In this document: in pieces, positions 10,038 through 18,081 of the stretch
How positions within the stretch are numbered: position 1 is the stretch's first letter
Layout: each line of letters begins with the position of its first letter
Assembly (NCBI RefSeq): GCF_900155475.1
Contig: NZ_FXAM01000001.1
Location: 2,529,501-2,593,500, forward strand
DNA: 64,000 nt
From: Methylomagnum ishizawai
GTDB taxonomy: Bacteria; Pseudomonadota; Gammaproteobacteria; Methylococcales; Methylococcaceae
Reading direction: 5' to 3'
Position numbers and translations under genes: made by a program
The notes under the pieces: generated by a model
Seen by the model: only the letters and a program-made list of their open reading frames with translations
Told to the model about the DNA's origin: nothing
Database searches by the model: none

Positions 10038-10747
10038 AGTATTCCGTTTACCTGCTGATCCTCGTCAATGTGGTGTTTTTCCTGTGGGAGACCGGCTTCC
10101 GGGGCGAGGGGGGCGGACCCCAGGAACTGGCGATCCCGAGCGAATTGGAGCGGATACTCCTGAGCAGCGAGGCGGCGGATTCGGAAGCGGCGGAATTGGA
10201 GCCGGGCGATGCCGAACTGAAATCGGTCGAGGACGAACAGACCGACGATACGCCCACCCCGGAAGTGAAACCGCCGCCGCCGAGCGATTGTTTCCTGATC
10301 GGTCCTTCCAACCAGGCGCGGGCCGACGAACTACGCGGGCTGATCAAAAGCCATACCGGCGAGGTCGAGGTGGTGGCCAAGCCGGGCGAGGTGCCCGCCG
10401 GTTGGTGGATTTTGTTCCCCAAAGCCCCGAGCCTCGAAGCCGCCCGCGAGAACCGCCGCATGTTGGCCGGGAAGGGGGTGGCGGATATGTGGGTGTTCGA
10501 GAAAGGCTCGCTGCAATGGGCGATTTCGCTGGGGTTGTATCCGGGCCGGGCCGAGGCCGAGGCCGCCCAGAAGCAGTTCACCGACAAGAATATCGTGACC
10601 GAGGTCGCGCCGCGCTTGGTGCAGGGGGAGGTTTATTGGCTGCGGATTCCCTGGCACCGGCCCAGGATCGAATTAGAGGAGATCGTGCAGTTGCTCAACA
10701 CCCAAGACCCGGAGTCGAAGATTCCGGCACCGATTGCTTGTCCTTGA
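10034..10747 (+). CDS. SPOR-domain membrane protein
   Basis: 237 residues. One transmembrane helix at about residues 4-17 (VYLLILVNVVFFLW), a Glu/Asp-rich linker to about residue 85, then a domain from DCFLIGPSN to about 205 with two repeats of the SPOR beta-alpha-beta fold (WAISLGLYPGRAEAEAAQKQ). SPOR domains bind denuded septal peptidoglycan, so a role at the cell-division site is likely by family. It is the last gene of the PilZ-birA-coaX unit and sits directly before a strong hairpin terminator. Confidence 0.8.
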   Translation: MKYSVYLLILVNVVFFLWETGFRGEGGGPQELAIPSELERILLSSEAADSEAAELEPGDAELKSVEDEQTDDTPTPEVKPPPPSDCFLIGPSNQARADELRGLIKSHTGEVEVVAKPGEVPAGWWILFPKAPSLEAARENRRMLAGKGVADMWVFEKGSLQWAISLGLYPGRAEAEAAQKQFTDKNIVTEVAPRLVQGEVYWLRIPWHRPRIELEEIVQLLNTQDPESKIPAPIACP

Positions 10748-10762
10748 ACGATCCCCGATACA

Positions 10763-10800
10763 AAAAGCCCGCCGGACTCGTCCAGTCCGGGCGGGCTTTT
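10763..10800. terminator. Bidirectional rho-independent terminator
   Basis: A 16-base arm beginning AAAAGCCCGCC and its complement ending GGCGGGCTTTT flank a 5-base loop, with one bulged G. The A run on one side and T run on the other serve both the plus-strand SPOR operon and the convergent ctaA gene. Confidence 0.92.
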
Positions 10801-10816
10801 CCATATCCAGGATCGC

Positions 10817-11818
10817 TCAGCCCGGCGCTTTGGCCGTGGCCGGGTCGGCCAGCGGCGCGGCGCTATCACCATAGCGCAAGGCCGTGAACAGGAAGAACTG
10901 GCAGCCGAAGATCAAATTCGCCAGCAACAAATGCACCGGCTGCACCAAGGCCGGGAAGCCCAGCCGGTCCAGGCTCACGCCGGTCAGGATGGCGACCACG
11001 ACCAAGCCGCCCAGCGTGTAGGCGAAGCGCCGCAATAAATGCCCGGCGTTCAGATGGCGGGTGAAGTTCCACACCAGCCACAGGTTGGTGAACAGGATCA
11101 CCGACGAGAACGAACGGTGGACATAGAAGATGATGGGGAAATGCTCGCGCCAGACATTGCGCTCCAATACTTCGTTGGCATTGGTGATGCCGTCGATGGC
11201 CTCGCGGATTTGGGTGCCCATGGCGATTTGCAGCAGGCTCAGGCCCAGGGCGACCAGCAGCACGGTGCGGACCTTGGACGGCAGCGCGGTGGTATCGAGA
11301 CGCCGCAATACCTGCTGCTGGGAACGGCAGACCGTATATACCAACAGCATTACGATCAAGAAAGCCGTCACCATATGCGCGGTGATCATCACGGGCCGCA
11401 AATCGCTGGCGACCACCCGCGATCCCAGCCAGCCCTGGAATCCCACCAATAGGAACACCGCCAGCGCCAGTTGGAACACCGGCGGGTCCAGTTTGCGGTA
11501 GGGCAGGGAACGCCACAAGGTCATGAACACCAGGATACCGATGCTCACGCCCACCAAGCGGTTGAGGTACTCGGTCCAGGTCTTGACCGGATTGAACTGG
11601 GTGTCGCCGTAGCCGATGTATTTCTGGTGGTAATCGGGCGGCAATTGGGATTCCTCGGTGGGCGGGACCAGCCTGCCGAAGCAGGTGGGCCAGTCGGGGC
11701 AGCCCATCCCGGCCCCCGAAGCCCGGACGATGCCGCCGACCAGGATCAGGAAATACACGGCGGCGAGGGTGATGAGGCCGATGCGGCGGAAGCGCGTGGA
11801 AATATCGGAATCGGTCAT
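10817..11818 (-). CDS. ctaA: Heme A synthase (COX15/CtaA)
   Basis: 333 residues, eight predicted membrane segments. It opens with FRRIGLITLAAVYFLILVGG, then VRASGAGMGCPDWPTCFG, the conserved cysteine pair region, and the ligand histidines YLNRLVG, ITAHMV and VHLLLAN. The enzyme oxidises heme O to heme A for aa3-type terminal oxidases. No oxidase or ctaB gene is adjacent. An extended -10 box (11859-11867) lies about 40 bases upstream of the ATG. Convergent with the SPOR operon across the shared terminator. Confidence 0.95.
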   Translation of the reverse strand: MTDSDISTRFRRIGLITLAAVYFLILVGGIVRASGAGMGCPDWPTCFGRLVPPTEESQLPPDYHQKYIGYGDTQFNPVKTWTEYLNRLVGVSIGILVFMTLWRSLPYRKLDPPVFQLALAVFLLVGFQGWLGSRVVASDLRPVMITAHMVTAFLIVMLLVYTVCRSQQQVLRRLDTTALPSKVRTVLLVALGLSLLQIAMGTQIREAIDGITNANEVLERNVWREHFPIIFYVHRSFSSVILFTNLWLVWNFTRHLNAGHLLRRFAYTLGGLVVVAILTGVSLDRLGFPALVQPVHLLLANLIFGCQFFLFTALRYGDSAAPLADPATAKAPG

Positions 11819-11858
11819 GGCGGATTCGGTAAGTACTTGAAGGAATAGGGAAGGCCGG

Positions 11859-11867
11859 ATGATAGCA
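11859..11867 (-). promoter_or_regulatory. Extended -10 promoter for ctaA
   Basis: On the minus strand GTGC-TATCAT, an extended -10 box giving an expected leader of about 33 bases. No clear -35 element. Confidence 0.4.
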
Positions 11868-11929
11868 CCGGCACCGTGCGGGCGGAATTCAGCCGGTTCC
11901 GGCGGGGTCCGCGGCGTCCCAAGCCCTGT

Positions 11930-12499
11930 TCACGCCGCATCCGGCCCTTGCCGCTGTTTTTCCCGCCAATAGCTGCTACCCCAGACCTGGACGTAATGCG
12001 CCCCGCTTGCCAGCGTGGTGAACGCGGTCAGCCACAGCAGCGCCTCCGCCACCGCCGCCGGGAACGGCGCGATGCCCTGCCGCACGATCACAGCGAACAC
12101 CAAGACCAATTGCAGCACGGTGTTGAGCTTGCTGAGCAGAGTGGGCTGGCCCTCGAAGGGCCGCAGCATGAAGTAATAGGCCACCGCCCCGCCGAAAATC
12201 ACCAAATCGCGCAGTACCACCAAACCCACCAGCCACACCGGCATCAGGCCCAGCCAGCCCAGGGCGACATAGGAGGAAATCAACAGCAGCTTGTCGGCCA
12301 GGGGGTCCAGATAGGAACCCAAGCGCGATTGCCAGTGGTAATGCTTGGCGAGGAAGCCGTCCACGCCATCCGACAGTCCCGCCACCACGAACAAGGCCAG
12401 TGCCGCTCCGAAGCGCTGTTGCAACAGCAGGCTGACGACCGGATAGACCAGGAGGATGCGGGCCACGCTGATGAGATTGGGGAGATGCTTCGGGTTCAT
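11930..12499 (-). CDS. pgsA: CDP-alcohol phosphatidyltransferase, PgsA-like
   Basis: 189 residues with about five membrane helices. The catalytic motif D-x2-D-G-x2-A-K-x8-G-x3-D-x3-D is complete near residues 44-70 (DGVDGFLAK, then GSYLDPLAD), with Lys replacing the more usual Arg. It should condense CDP-diacylglycerol with glycerol-3-phosphate to phosphatidylglycerol phosphate. The start at 12499 overlaps the stop of the DUF2066 gene (ATGA). Substrate assignment is by similarity; another CDP-alcohol acceptor is possible. Confidence 0.82.
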   Translation of the reverse strand: MNPKHLPNLISVARILLVYPVVSLLLQQRFGAALALFVVAGLSDGVDGFLAKHYHWQSRLGSYLDPLADKLLLISSYVALGWLGLMPVWLVGLVVLRDLVIFGGAVAYYFMLRPFEGQPTLLSKLNTVLQLVLVFAVIVRQGIAPFPAAVAEALLWLTAFTTLASGAHYVQVWGSSYWREKQRQGPDAA

Positions 12500-13536
12500 G
12501 GCGTCCACCGATAGATGAGCGGCCCCGCGCCCCCGGTGGTTTCTCCGTCCTGGGGTTTGAGCCGGTGGCTGAGGTTGAGGGTTTGCCGCAGGGCTTCGCG
12601 CCCGCCGCGCACCACTAGCTTGAACGCGGCCTCGCCGGTGCCCACCGCCAGCCATTCCAGGCGGTTGACCGGTGAGAGTTTTTCCAGGTAGGCGGCGATT
12701 TGGTTGGCGTCGTCCAGGGATTCGAGTCCGGTGATATGCAGTTCCACGCTGGCCGGGGTGGTGTCACGGGGGACGCTCTGGGTCAAAAGCCGGGCATAGG
12801 TGGTTTCGATGCCCGCCGCCAGGGTGTCCGCCAGCGTGGCGGTCTTGCTTTGCCAGCGTTCCGGGGCGCGGGCGGAATAGAGCCGCCATTCCGCTTCCCA
12901 GGTATCGTCCGCCACCGGGCTGAGCCTGCCGGTGAGGACGGTGTCGGTTTCATAGCGCTGGGCGGCGAGGCGGATGCGCTCGGCGTTGCCGGTATTGATA
13001 TCGTTCCAATCGAGGGCTTGCCGGTCCGGCAAATCCCACAGCGGCAGGGAGAGCGGCAGGCCGCGCTCCGCCGCGAACCCGCCCAGGAGGCGGTCGGCTT
13101 GGGGCAGGATTTCGGCGGCGCTGGACCAAACGCCTTGTTTGTCGCGCACCGCCAGCCAGACCAAGAGTTCCGGCCGTTCCGCGCCCCAGACCGGGATGCC
13201 GTGGCGGCGCAACTCCCCATCGAGCCGGGCCGGATCGAAATCGACCCGGAGGATCGGCGTCGCCAGCGGCCCTTCGCCCCGCAAGGTGTAATCGAACTCC
13301 TCGACATACTCCTGGGGTTTGGTGAGCAGGCCGCGCACCGTGGCGGAATCGAGGTCGTTCGGGCGGACCAGGCGTTTCAACACCCGGCCCAGCGCGGCGC
13401 GGATATCCTCGGCGCGGGCCGCTTCGGCGCGGCTCCGCACGGCGGTTTCGCTCCGGTACAGCCCCTCGATTTCGGCGGCGGGCGCGGTCGGGCCGAACCA
13501 CGCGGCCAGGGCCAGGCAGGCCAGGAACGGACGCAT
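12496..13536 (-). CDS. DUF2066 domain secreted protein
   Basis: 346 residues with a signal peptide of about 20 residues (MRPFLACLALAAWFGPTAPAAE). The mature N-terminus has the DUF2066 pattern of an alpha-beta domain (RSRAEAARAEDIRAALGRVL, VEEFDYTL), followed by LLVWLAVRD and a long periplasmic region. Function is unknown in the family. A GGAGGAAA ribosome-binding site lies 5 bases before the ATG at 13536. The divergent position next to purM and the overlap with pgsA are recurrent in gammaproteobacteria. Confidence 0.8.
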   Translation of the reverse strand: MRPFLACLALAAWFGPTAPAAEIEGLYRSETAVRSRAEAARAEDIRAALGRVLKRLVRPNDLDSATVRGLLTKPQEYVEEFDYTLRGEGPLATPILRVDFDPARLDGELRRHGIPVWGAERPELLVWLAVRDKQGVWSSAAEILPQADRLLGGFAAERGLPLSLPLWDLPDRQALDWNDINTGNAERIRLAAQRYETDTVLTGRLSPVADDTWEAEWRLYSARAPERWQSKTATLADTLAAGIETTYARLLTQSVPRDTTPASVELHITGLESLDDANQIAAYLEKLSPVNRLEWLAVGTGEAAFKLVVRGGREALRQTLNLSHRLKPQDGETTGGAGPLIYRWTP

Positions 13537-13571
13537 CAAGTTTCCTCCGGCAGGTTGGGGCGGGGCGTTGT

Positions 13572-13580
13572 AAAATAGCA
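13572..13580 (-). promoter_or_regulatory. Extended -10 promoter for the DUF2066-pgsA unit
   Basis: On the minus strand GTGC-TATTTT with an expected leader of about 30 bases to the ATG at 13536. Confidence 0.35.
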
Positions 13581-13684
13581 CAGTCCCCAAGGCGCGGAAT
13601 CCTGGGTTCGGAGCCGGTTCCATGGTCGCCGTTCCTGCCGTGTCCCGCATCGTTTTCCCCTATGAGCTTTCCTGGAGAGTCCGC

Positions 13685-14737
13685 TTGAGCAACACCCACA
13701 CCGAATCCTTAGACTACAAAAGCGCCGGCGTCGATATCGCGGCGGGCAACGCGCTGGTGGAAAAAATCAAGCCCGTGGCCGCCAAGACCCGCATTCCGGG
13801 GGTCTTGGCCGGCCTGGGCGGTTTCGGCTCCCTGTTCGAGTTGCCGGTGGAGCGTTACCGGCGTCCGGTGCTGGTGGCCGGCACCGATGGCGTGGGCACC
13901 AAGCTCCGGCTCGCCATCGAGACCGGCAGGCATTCCGGCGTGGGCGTCGATCTGGTGGCGATGTGCGTCAACGATATCGTGGTGCAGGGCGCGGAGCCTT
14001 TGTTCTTCCTGGATTATTACGCCACCGGCGCTTTGGATGTCGAAGTCGCGGCGGCGGTGATCGCCGGGATAGGCCGGGGCTGCGAACTGGCCGGTTGCGC
14101 CCTGGTCGGCGGCGAAACCGCCGAGATGCCCGGCATGTACAGCGCCGGGGATTACGATCTGGCCGGGTTCTGCGTGGGCGTGGTCGAGAAGGACGCCATC
14201 CTCGACGGTGGCCGGGTCCGCCCTGGCGACACGCTGATCGGGCTGGCCTCGTCCGGGCCGCATTCCAACGGCTATTCCCTGATCCGCAAGGTGCTGGACC
14301 GCCAGGGCTGGAACCTCGCCGAAACCCTGGACGGCCAAGCCCTGGGCGATTGGCTGCTGGAACCGACCCGCATCTATGTCAAACCCCTGTTGAATCTCCT
14401 GAAAACCATCGAGGTCCACGCCTTCGCCCATATCACCGGCGGCGGCATCACCGAAAACCTGCCAAGGGTCTTGCCCGCGGGTACGGCGGCGGTGGTCGAT
14501 GCGGCGGCCTGGGCGCGGCCCGCCGTGTTCGGCTGGTTGGCCGAGGTGGGCAAGATCGCCGAGGCCGAGATGCTCCGCACCTTCAATTGCGGCATCGGCA
14601 TGATTGTCTGCGTGGCCCCGGAGGACGCGGCCACCGCGCTGGACACCTTGCGGGCCGTGGGCGAAACCGCCTGCGTCATCGGCGCGATTGTCGCCGCCGA
14701 GGGCGGTCCCGCCGTGCGCTACGCCGATGCGGGCTGA
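13685..14737 (+). CDS. purM: Phosphoribosylformylglycinamidine cyclo-ligase
   Basis: 350 residues. It makes aminoimidazole ribotide from FGAM with ATP. Conserved blocks are [60 protein letters not shown] and [16 protein letters not shown]. No ATG fits the family N-terminus; the TTG at 13685 does, with GGAG 7 bases upstream, so an unusual TTG start is called. An in-frame ATG at 13622 would add 21 residues without similarity. purN is not adjacent; a glycosyltransferase follows 10 bases later. Confidence 0.95.
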   Translation: MSNTHTESLDYKSAGVDIAAGNALVEKIKPVAAKTRIPGVLAGLGGFGSLFELPVERYRRPVLVAGTDGVGTKLRLAIETGRHSGVGVDLVAMCVNDIVVQGAEPLFFLDYYATGALDVEVAAAVIAGIGRGCELAGCALVGGETAEMPGMYSAGDYDLAGFCVGVVEKDAILDGGRVRPGDTLIGLASSGPHSNGYSLIRKVLDRQGWNLAETLDGQALGDWLLEPTRIYVKPLLNLLKTIEVHAFAHITGGGITENLPRVLPAGTAAVVDAAAWARPAVFGWLAEVGKIAEAEMLRTFNCGIGMIVCVAPEDAATALDTLRAVGETACVIGAIVAAEGGPAVRYADAG

Positions 14738-14747
14738 GGGGGTAGGC

Positions 14748-15470
14748 ATGGAACTGAGCGTCGTGGTCCCCGTACATAACGAAACCGACAACGTCCGCCC
14801 GCTCATCGAGGAAATCGATGCCGCGCTGGATGCTGCCCTGGCCTATGAAATCGTCTATGTGGACGATGGCAGCGGCGACGATACCTTGGCGAAGCTGGTG
14901 GCGTTGCAGGCCGAATTCCCGCGCCTCCGGGTGCTGAGCCATCGGCGCTGCTGCGGACAAAGCACCGCGCTCCGCACCGGCATCCGCGCCGCGAAGGGCC
15001 GGGTTGTCGCCACCCTGGACGGCGACGGCCAGAACAACCCGGCGGATATTCCCCGCCTGCTCGCCGCCTGGCGCGAACTCGACGGCGGCCCGGCGGGCGC
15101 GATGGTCGCGGGCTACCGTAAAAAGCGCCAGGACACCGAATGGCGCAGGCTCTCCTCCAAGATCGCCAATGGCGTGCGCGGCTCCCTGCTCCAGGACAAC
15201 ACCCCCGACACCGGCTGCGGACTCAAGGTGTTTTCGCGGGAGTTGTTCCTGGCCCTGCCGTATTTCGACCATATGCACCGCTTCCTGCCGGCCCTGGCCC
15301 AGCGGGCGGGCGGCAAGGTGGTCTCGGTCGAGGTCGATCATCGCCCCAGGCTGCGTGGACAGTCCAAATATGGCACTTGGCACCGGCTGTGGGTGGGCCT
15401 CTGGGATTTGCTCGGGGTGATGTGGTTGCAGCGCCGCGCCCAGGTGCCGGAAGTGACCGAGGTGGCCTGA
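14748..15470 (+). CDS. Family 2 glycosyltransferase (DPM1-like)
   Basis: 240 residues. A GT-A fold with MELSVVVPVHNETDN at the start, IVYVDDGSGDDTL, and the LDGDGQNNPADIP metal-binding block near residues 89-101, typical of polyprenyl-phosphate glycosyltransferases. The C-terminal WHRLWVGLWDLLGVMWLQRR forms one amphipathic or membrane-associated helix rather than the two membrane spans of ArnC relatives. It probably transfers a sugar to a polyprenyl phosphate; the sugar is unknown. Start chosen at 14748 because GAGGGGG lies 7 bases upstream; an ATG at 14727 is in frame. Its stop overlaps the cupin start (TGATG). Confidence 0.8.
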   Translation: MELSVVVPVHNETDNVRPLIEEIDAALDAALAYEIVYVDDGSGDDTLAKLVALQAEFPRLRVLSHRRCCGQSTALRTGIRAAKGRVVATLDGDGQNNPADIPRLLAAWRELDGGPAGAMVAGYRKKRQDTEWRRLSSKIANGVRGSLLQDNTPDTGCGLKVFSRELFLALPYFDHMHRFLPALAQRAGGKVVSVEVDHRPRLRGQSKYGTWHRLWVGLWDLLGVMWLQRRAQVPEVTEVA

Positions 15471-15901
15471 TGAACCGTTCAACCCCCCATCCACCAGGGC
15501 CATCCATGTGGGTTTCCTGTGCCCGGCGGTTCGGCGTATGGATCGCCGCGCTGGCCGTATCGGGCGGCCCCGTGCAGGCCGAGGAACCCAAGCCCGACGA
15601 GGTCAAGCTGCCGCCCCTCCAGGTGCTGTTGGAAAAGCCGGTCGAATTGCCCGGCAACAAGCTCACCACGCGGGTGGTCCGGGTGGTCTTGCCGCAGGGC
15701 TACAAGACACCCTTGCACACCCACGAAGGACCGGGGCCGCGCTATGTGCTGAGGGGCCGGGTGAAGGTCGAGGAGGGTGGCCAAGTCCATGAATACGGGC
15801 CGGGCGAGGTGTTCTGGGAATCCGGCCAGTGGACCACCGCCGAGAACATCGGCCAGGGTGAGGTCGAGTTGTTGATCGTGGAATTGGCCGCGGTGAAATA
15901 A
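15470..15901 (+). CDS. Secreted cupin-domain protein
   Basis: 143 residues. After a signal peptide (ending GGPVQA-EEP; an in-frame ATG at 15506 gives a more compact one) a single cupin barrel follows: LPQGYKTPLHTHEGPGPRYV contains HxH and the cupin-1 motif, and EYGPGEVFWESGQWT the second. Metal binding through the His pair is likely; the reaction is unknown. It is coupled to the glycosyltransferase by a one-base overlap. A GACCCC-GCC-GGGGTC hairpin without T run follows at 15905-15919, shared with the convergent gene. Confidence 0.7.
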   Translation: MNRSTPHPPGPSMWVSCARRFGVWIAALAVSGGPVQAEEPKPDEVKLPPLQVLLEKPVELPGNKLTTRVVRVVLPQGYKTPLHTHEGPGPRYVLRGRVKVEEGGQVHEYGPGEVFWESGQWTTAENIGQGEVELLIVELAAVK

Positions 15902-15917
15902 CCCGACCCCGCCGGGG

Positions 15918-16505
15918 TCAAGCGTAGAGGTCGATGGCGGTCGGGCGGTCCCGGTCCGCCGCTTCGACCGTTTTGAACAGGCCGGTTTTTTCCTTGCCGC
16001 TATCGCTTGGATTGGCGTGCTGGAGGGTCAATTCCGCCAACGCCTGGGCCGCCATCTGCCCCGCCCGCGCCGCCACTTGCCGATCCTGTCCCGAGGGTTC
16101 GGCGGGGGCGAGCGCGGCCCTGGCGATGGTCGCGGCCTTGGCGAGGGTGGCGGCGGGATTGCCGGACACGGGCGAGGTGTCGATATTGACCTCGCCGCCG
16201 ATGGCGTATTGTTGGCCGTCCGGTCCCCGCTGGTAACTGAAGCTGGCCCCGCCCCGCGCCAATCCGCCCGCCGCCGCCTGATGGGCGGCTTCGTGCGCCC
16301 GGACTTCGCGGTCGCGCTTCCTGAGCGATTCGAGTTGTTTGAGTTGGTCTTCGCTGAGGTTTTGGGTGGAGCCGCCCGCCGCCGTGGTGGAAGAGGGGGT
16401 CGCCGTGGTGTCGTCCTTCTTGGCATCGCCGCCCCGGACCCCGCTCCAATCGGGGAGCCGGATGGCGGTATGGACGTTGGCGCTGCTGCTGATGGCGGCG
16501 AACAT
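15918..16505 (-). CDS. SprA-related putative metalloprotease-like protein
   Basis: 195 residues. The central part reads REVRAHEAAHQAAAGG (His71-Glu-Ala-Ala-His75) followed by SFSYQRGPDGQQYAIGGEV, the signature of the SprA-related family (HExxH-like zinc motif plus a beta hairpin). The N-terminal 65 residues are Ser/Thr/Gly-rich and the C-terminal part is Ala/Gln-rich helix. No signal peptide is evident. Biological role is not established; the HEAAH motif suggests but does not prove peptidase activity. It stands alone, convergent with the cupin gene. Confidence 0.7.
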   Translation of the reverse strand: MFAAISSSANVHTAIRLPDWSGVRGGDAKKDDTTATPSSTTAAGGSTQNLSEDQLKQLESLRKRDREVRAHEAAHQAAAGGLARGGASFSYQRGPDGQQYAIGGEVNIDTSPVSGNPAATLAKAATIARAALAPAEPSGQDRQVAARAGQMAAQALAELTLQHANPSDSGKEKTGLFKTVEAADRDRPTAIDLYA

Positions 16506-16643
16506 GGGCGGGATTCCGTGGAAACCGGGCTATCGCTTAACTATACCGCAAGCTGTGTTCGCGGGCATGTTCTGGCCACCACGATCTACCGTTCCCGATG
16601 GGCCGGTTCTGGAACCCCTTCCCGTGCCGGTTGTCATAATTAC

Positions 16644-16660
16644 GCAAACAATCTGTTTGC
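16644..16660. promoter_or_regulatory. Palindrome upstream of the secreted repeat protein
   Basis: A perfect inverted repeat GCAAACA-ATC-TGTTTGC, ending 28 bases before the ATG at 16689 and just upstream of the CGGAGGC ribosome-binding site. TTGTCA at 16631 and CATAAT at 16635 lie directly upstream. It could be a repressor operator over the promoter or an mRNA hairpin near the translation start. Confidence 0.4.
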
Positions 16661-16688
16661 TGATTGTGAATGACCCGGAGGCAAAACC

Positions 16689-17066
16689 ATGGATACCGCG
16701 AAAAACATCAAAGCCACCGTGTTGGGTTGCGCCCTCGCCCTGGGCTACGCTTGCGCCGCGCCCGCTTGGGGTGGCGCGGATCGTCACACCGGCCTGGGCT
16801 ATGTGAGCCAGGCGCACGGTCCCGCCATTTTCGGCTACCCCGGCCTCGAAGGCGTCGAGCGTCCCAGCGCCGAACCCGTCATCGTCTATGCCAACCCGGC
16901 CTATGGCCAGGCGATCTACAGCTATCCCCAGGTCGGCGGTGAAACCGTCGCCGGCTTCAATGTGGAATACGTCGATCCGGCCTATGGGCAGGCGATCCAG
17001 GGCTATCCCCATTGGGGCGACGACGCCTTGGGCGAAGTCGAAATCCTGCCGGTGGCCCCCGAATAG
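16689..17066 (+). CDS. Small secreted protein with three YGQAI-x2-YP repeats
   Basis: 125 residues, no recognised family. A signal peptide spans about residues 1-28 (VLGCALALGYACAAPAWG). The mature part holds three copies of a nine-residue motif: HGPAIFGYP (43-51), YGQAIYSYP (72-80) and YGQAIQGYP (99-107), spaced 29 and 27 residues apart; the last two are preceded by VYANPA and EYVDPA. The mature chain is rich in Gly, Tyr, Pro and acidic residues and lacks Cys. A good ribosome-binding site (CGGAGGC) precedes the ATG. The repeats suggest a beta-rich surface or matrix protein, but function is unknown. Confidence 0.65.
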   Translation: MDTAKNIKATVLGCALALGYACAAPAWGGADRHTGLGYVSQAHGPAIFGYPGLEGVERPSAEPVIVYANPAYGQAIYSYPQVGGETVAGFNVEYVDPAYGQAIQGYPHWGDDALGEVEILPVAPE

Positions 17067-17082
17067 CATCCCGCCGGTGCGT

Positions 17083-17106
17083 GCCCGGACCGCGCCGCGT
17101 CCGGGC
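17083..17106. terminator. Possible terminator hairpin between convergent genes
   Basis: GCCCGGAC and GTCCGGGC form an 8-base stem around an 8-base loop. There is no T run on either strand, so factor-independent termination is uncertain. Confidence 0.35.
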
Positions 17107-17127
17107 TGCTGGTTCCTCATGGGCGCC

Positions 17128-18081
17128 TCAGGCCGCGGCTTCCGGCGCGTCCCGCATCCGGTCCAGCGCCACCGCCACGGCGGCGGCGCGGGTCGCCACT
17201 CCCAGCTTCTCGAAGATATGCTCCAGGTGCTTGTTGATGGTGCGCGGGCTGCTGCCGAGGATTTGGCCCACGTCCTTGTTGGTCTTGCCACGGGCGATCC
17301 ACATCAGGATTTCGGCTTCCCGCGGGGTCAGGCCCAGGGCGCTTTTCAAGGAATCCAGGTTCCAGTCGCCGGAGGATTCCTGCAACAGCAACAGATATTC
17401 CTGCCCGTCCTGGCAGGGGACCAGCCGCGCCGTGAAGCGTTTGCCGTCGCGCTGGGCGGTGAAGGTGCCCTGGTGGGGGTCGGTGTCCTCCACCGCGATG
17501 CGTTGGCGCGACCATTCGGCCAGGGGTGGGGGCAGGTTGGCGGGCGGGGTGCCGCCGCTGCTGCGGCCCGAAAGCTCCTGGAGCCAGCGGCAACCCGCCG
17601 GGGTCAGCCAGGTGATGCCGCCCGCGCCGTCGATGGCGAGCGCCGCGAAACCGCTGCGTACCAGGGCGTCCTCGGAACGGCGGATCAGCCGGGCCTGGGC
17701 CATGTGGCTCCCGACCCGCGCCAGCACTTCCTGATGGCGGATCGGCTTCACCAGATAATCCACCGCGCCTTCCTCGAAGGCCCGCAGCAAATCGTCCAAT
17801 TCGCTCAGGGCGGTCATGAAGATGACCGGGATCAGGCTGGTGCCGGGATCGGCCTTGAGGCGGCGGCAGGTCTCGAAGCCGTCCAGGCCGGGCATGACCG
17901 CGTCCAGCAGGATGGCGTCGGGCTGGGCGTAGCGCAGTTGTTCCAGGGCCGAAGCGCCGTCGGTGGCGACCAGGACGCGGTAGCCGGCCTCTTCCAGGGC
18001 GTCGGACAGGAAGGCCAGGTTGCCGGGCGCGTCGTCCACGATCATGACGGTGCCCAGGGCTTGGGGTCGGGAAGGGTTCAT
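17128..18081 (-). CDS. LuxR-type response regulator paired with the permease-kinase
   Basis: 317 residues. The receiver domain (about 10-125) has Asp16-Asp17, phosphoacceptor Asp60 (AILLDAVMPG) and the VDYLVKPI lysine. A PAS-like middle region follows (FAALAIDGAGGITWLTPAG to about 230). The C-terminal LuxR/GerE helix-turn-helix (248-300) reads LTPREAEILMWIARGKTNKD and RTINKHLEHIFEKLGV. Its start overlaps the stop of the upstream kinase gene (ATGA), so the two form one unit: kinase first, regulator second. Targets are unknown; nearby candidates are puuE, the urt operon and urease. Confidence 0.85.
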   Translation of the reverse strand: MNPSRPQALGTVMIVDDAPGNLAFLSDALEEAGYRVLVATDGASALEQLRYAQPDAILLDAVMPGLDGFETCRRLKADPGTSLIPVIFMTALSELDDLLRAFEEGAVDYLVKPIRHQEVLARVGSHMAQARLIRRSEDALVRSGFAALAIDGAGGITWLTPAGCRWLQELSGRSSGGTPPANLPPPLAEWSRQRIAVEDTDPHQGTFTAQRDGKRFTARLVPCQDGQEYLLLLQESSGDWNLDSLKSALGLTPREAEILMWIARGKTNKDVGQILGSSPRTINKHLEHIFEKLGVATRAAAVAVALDRMRDAPEAAA

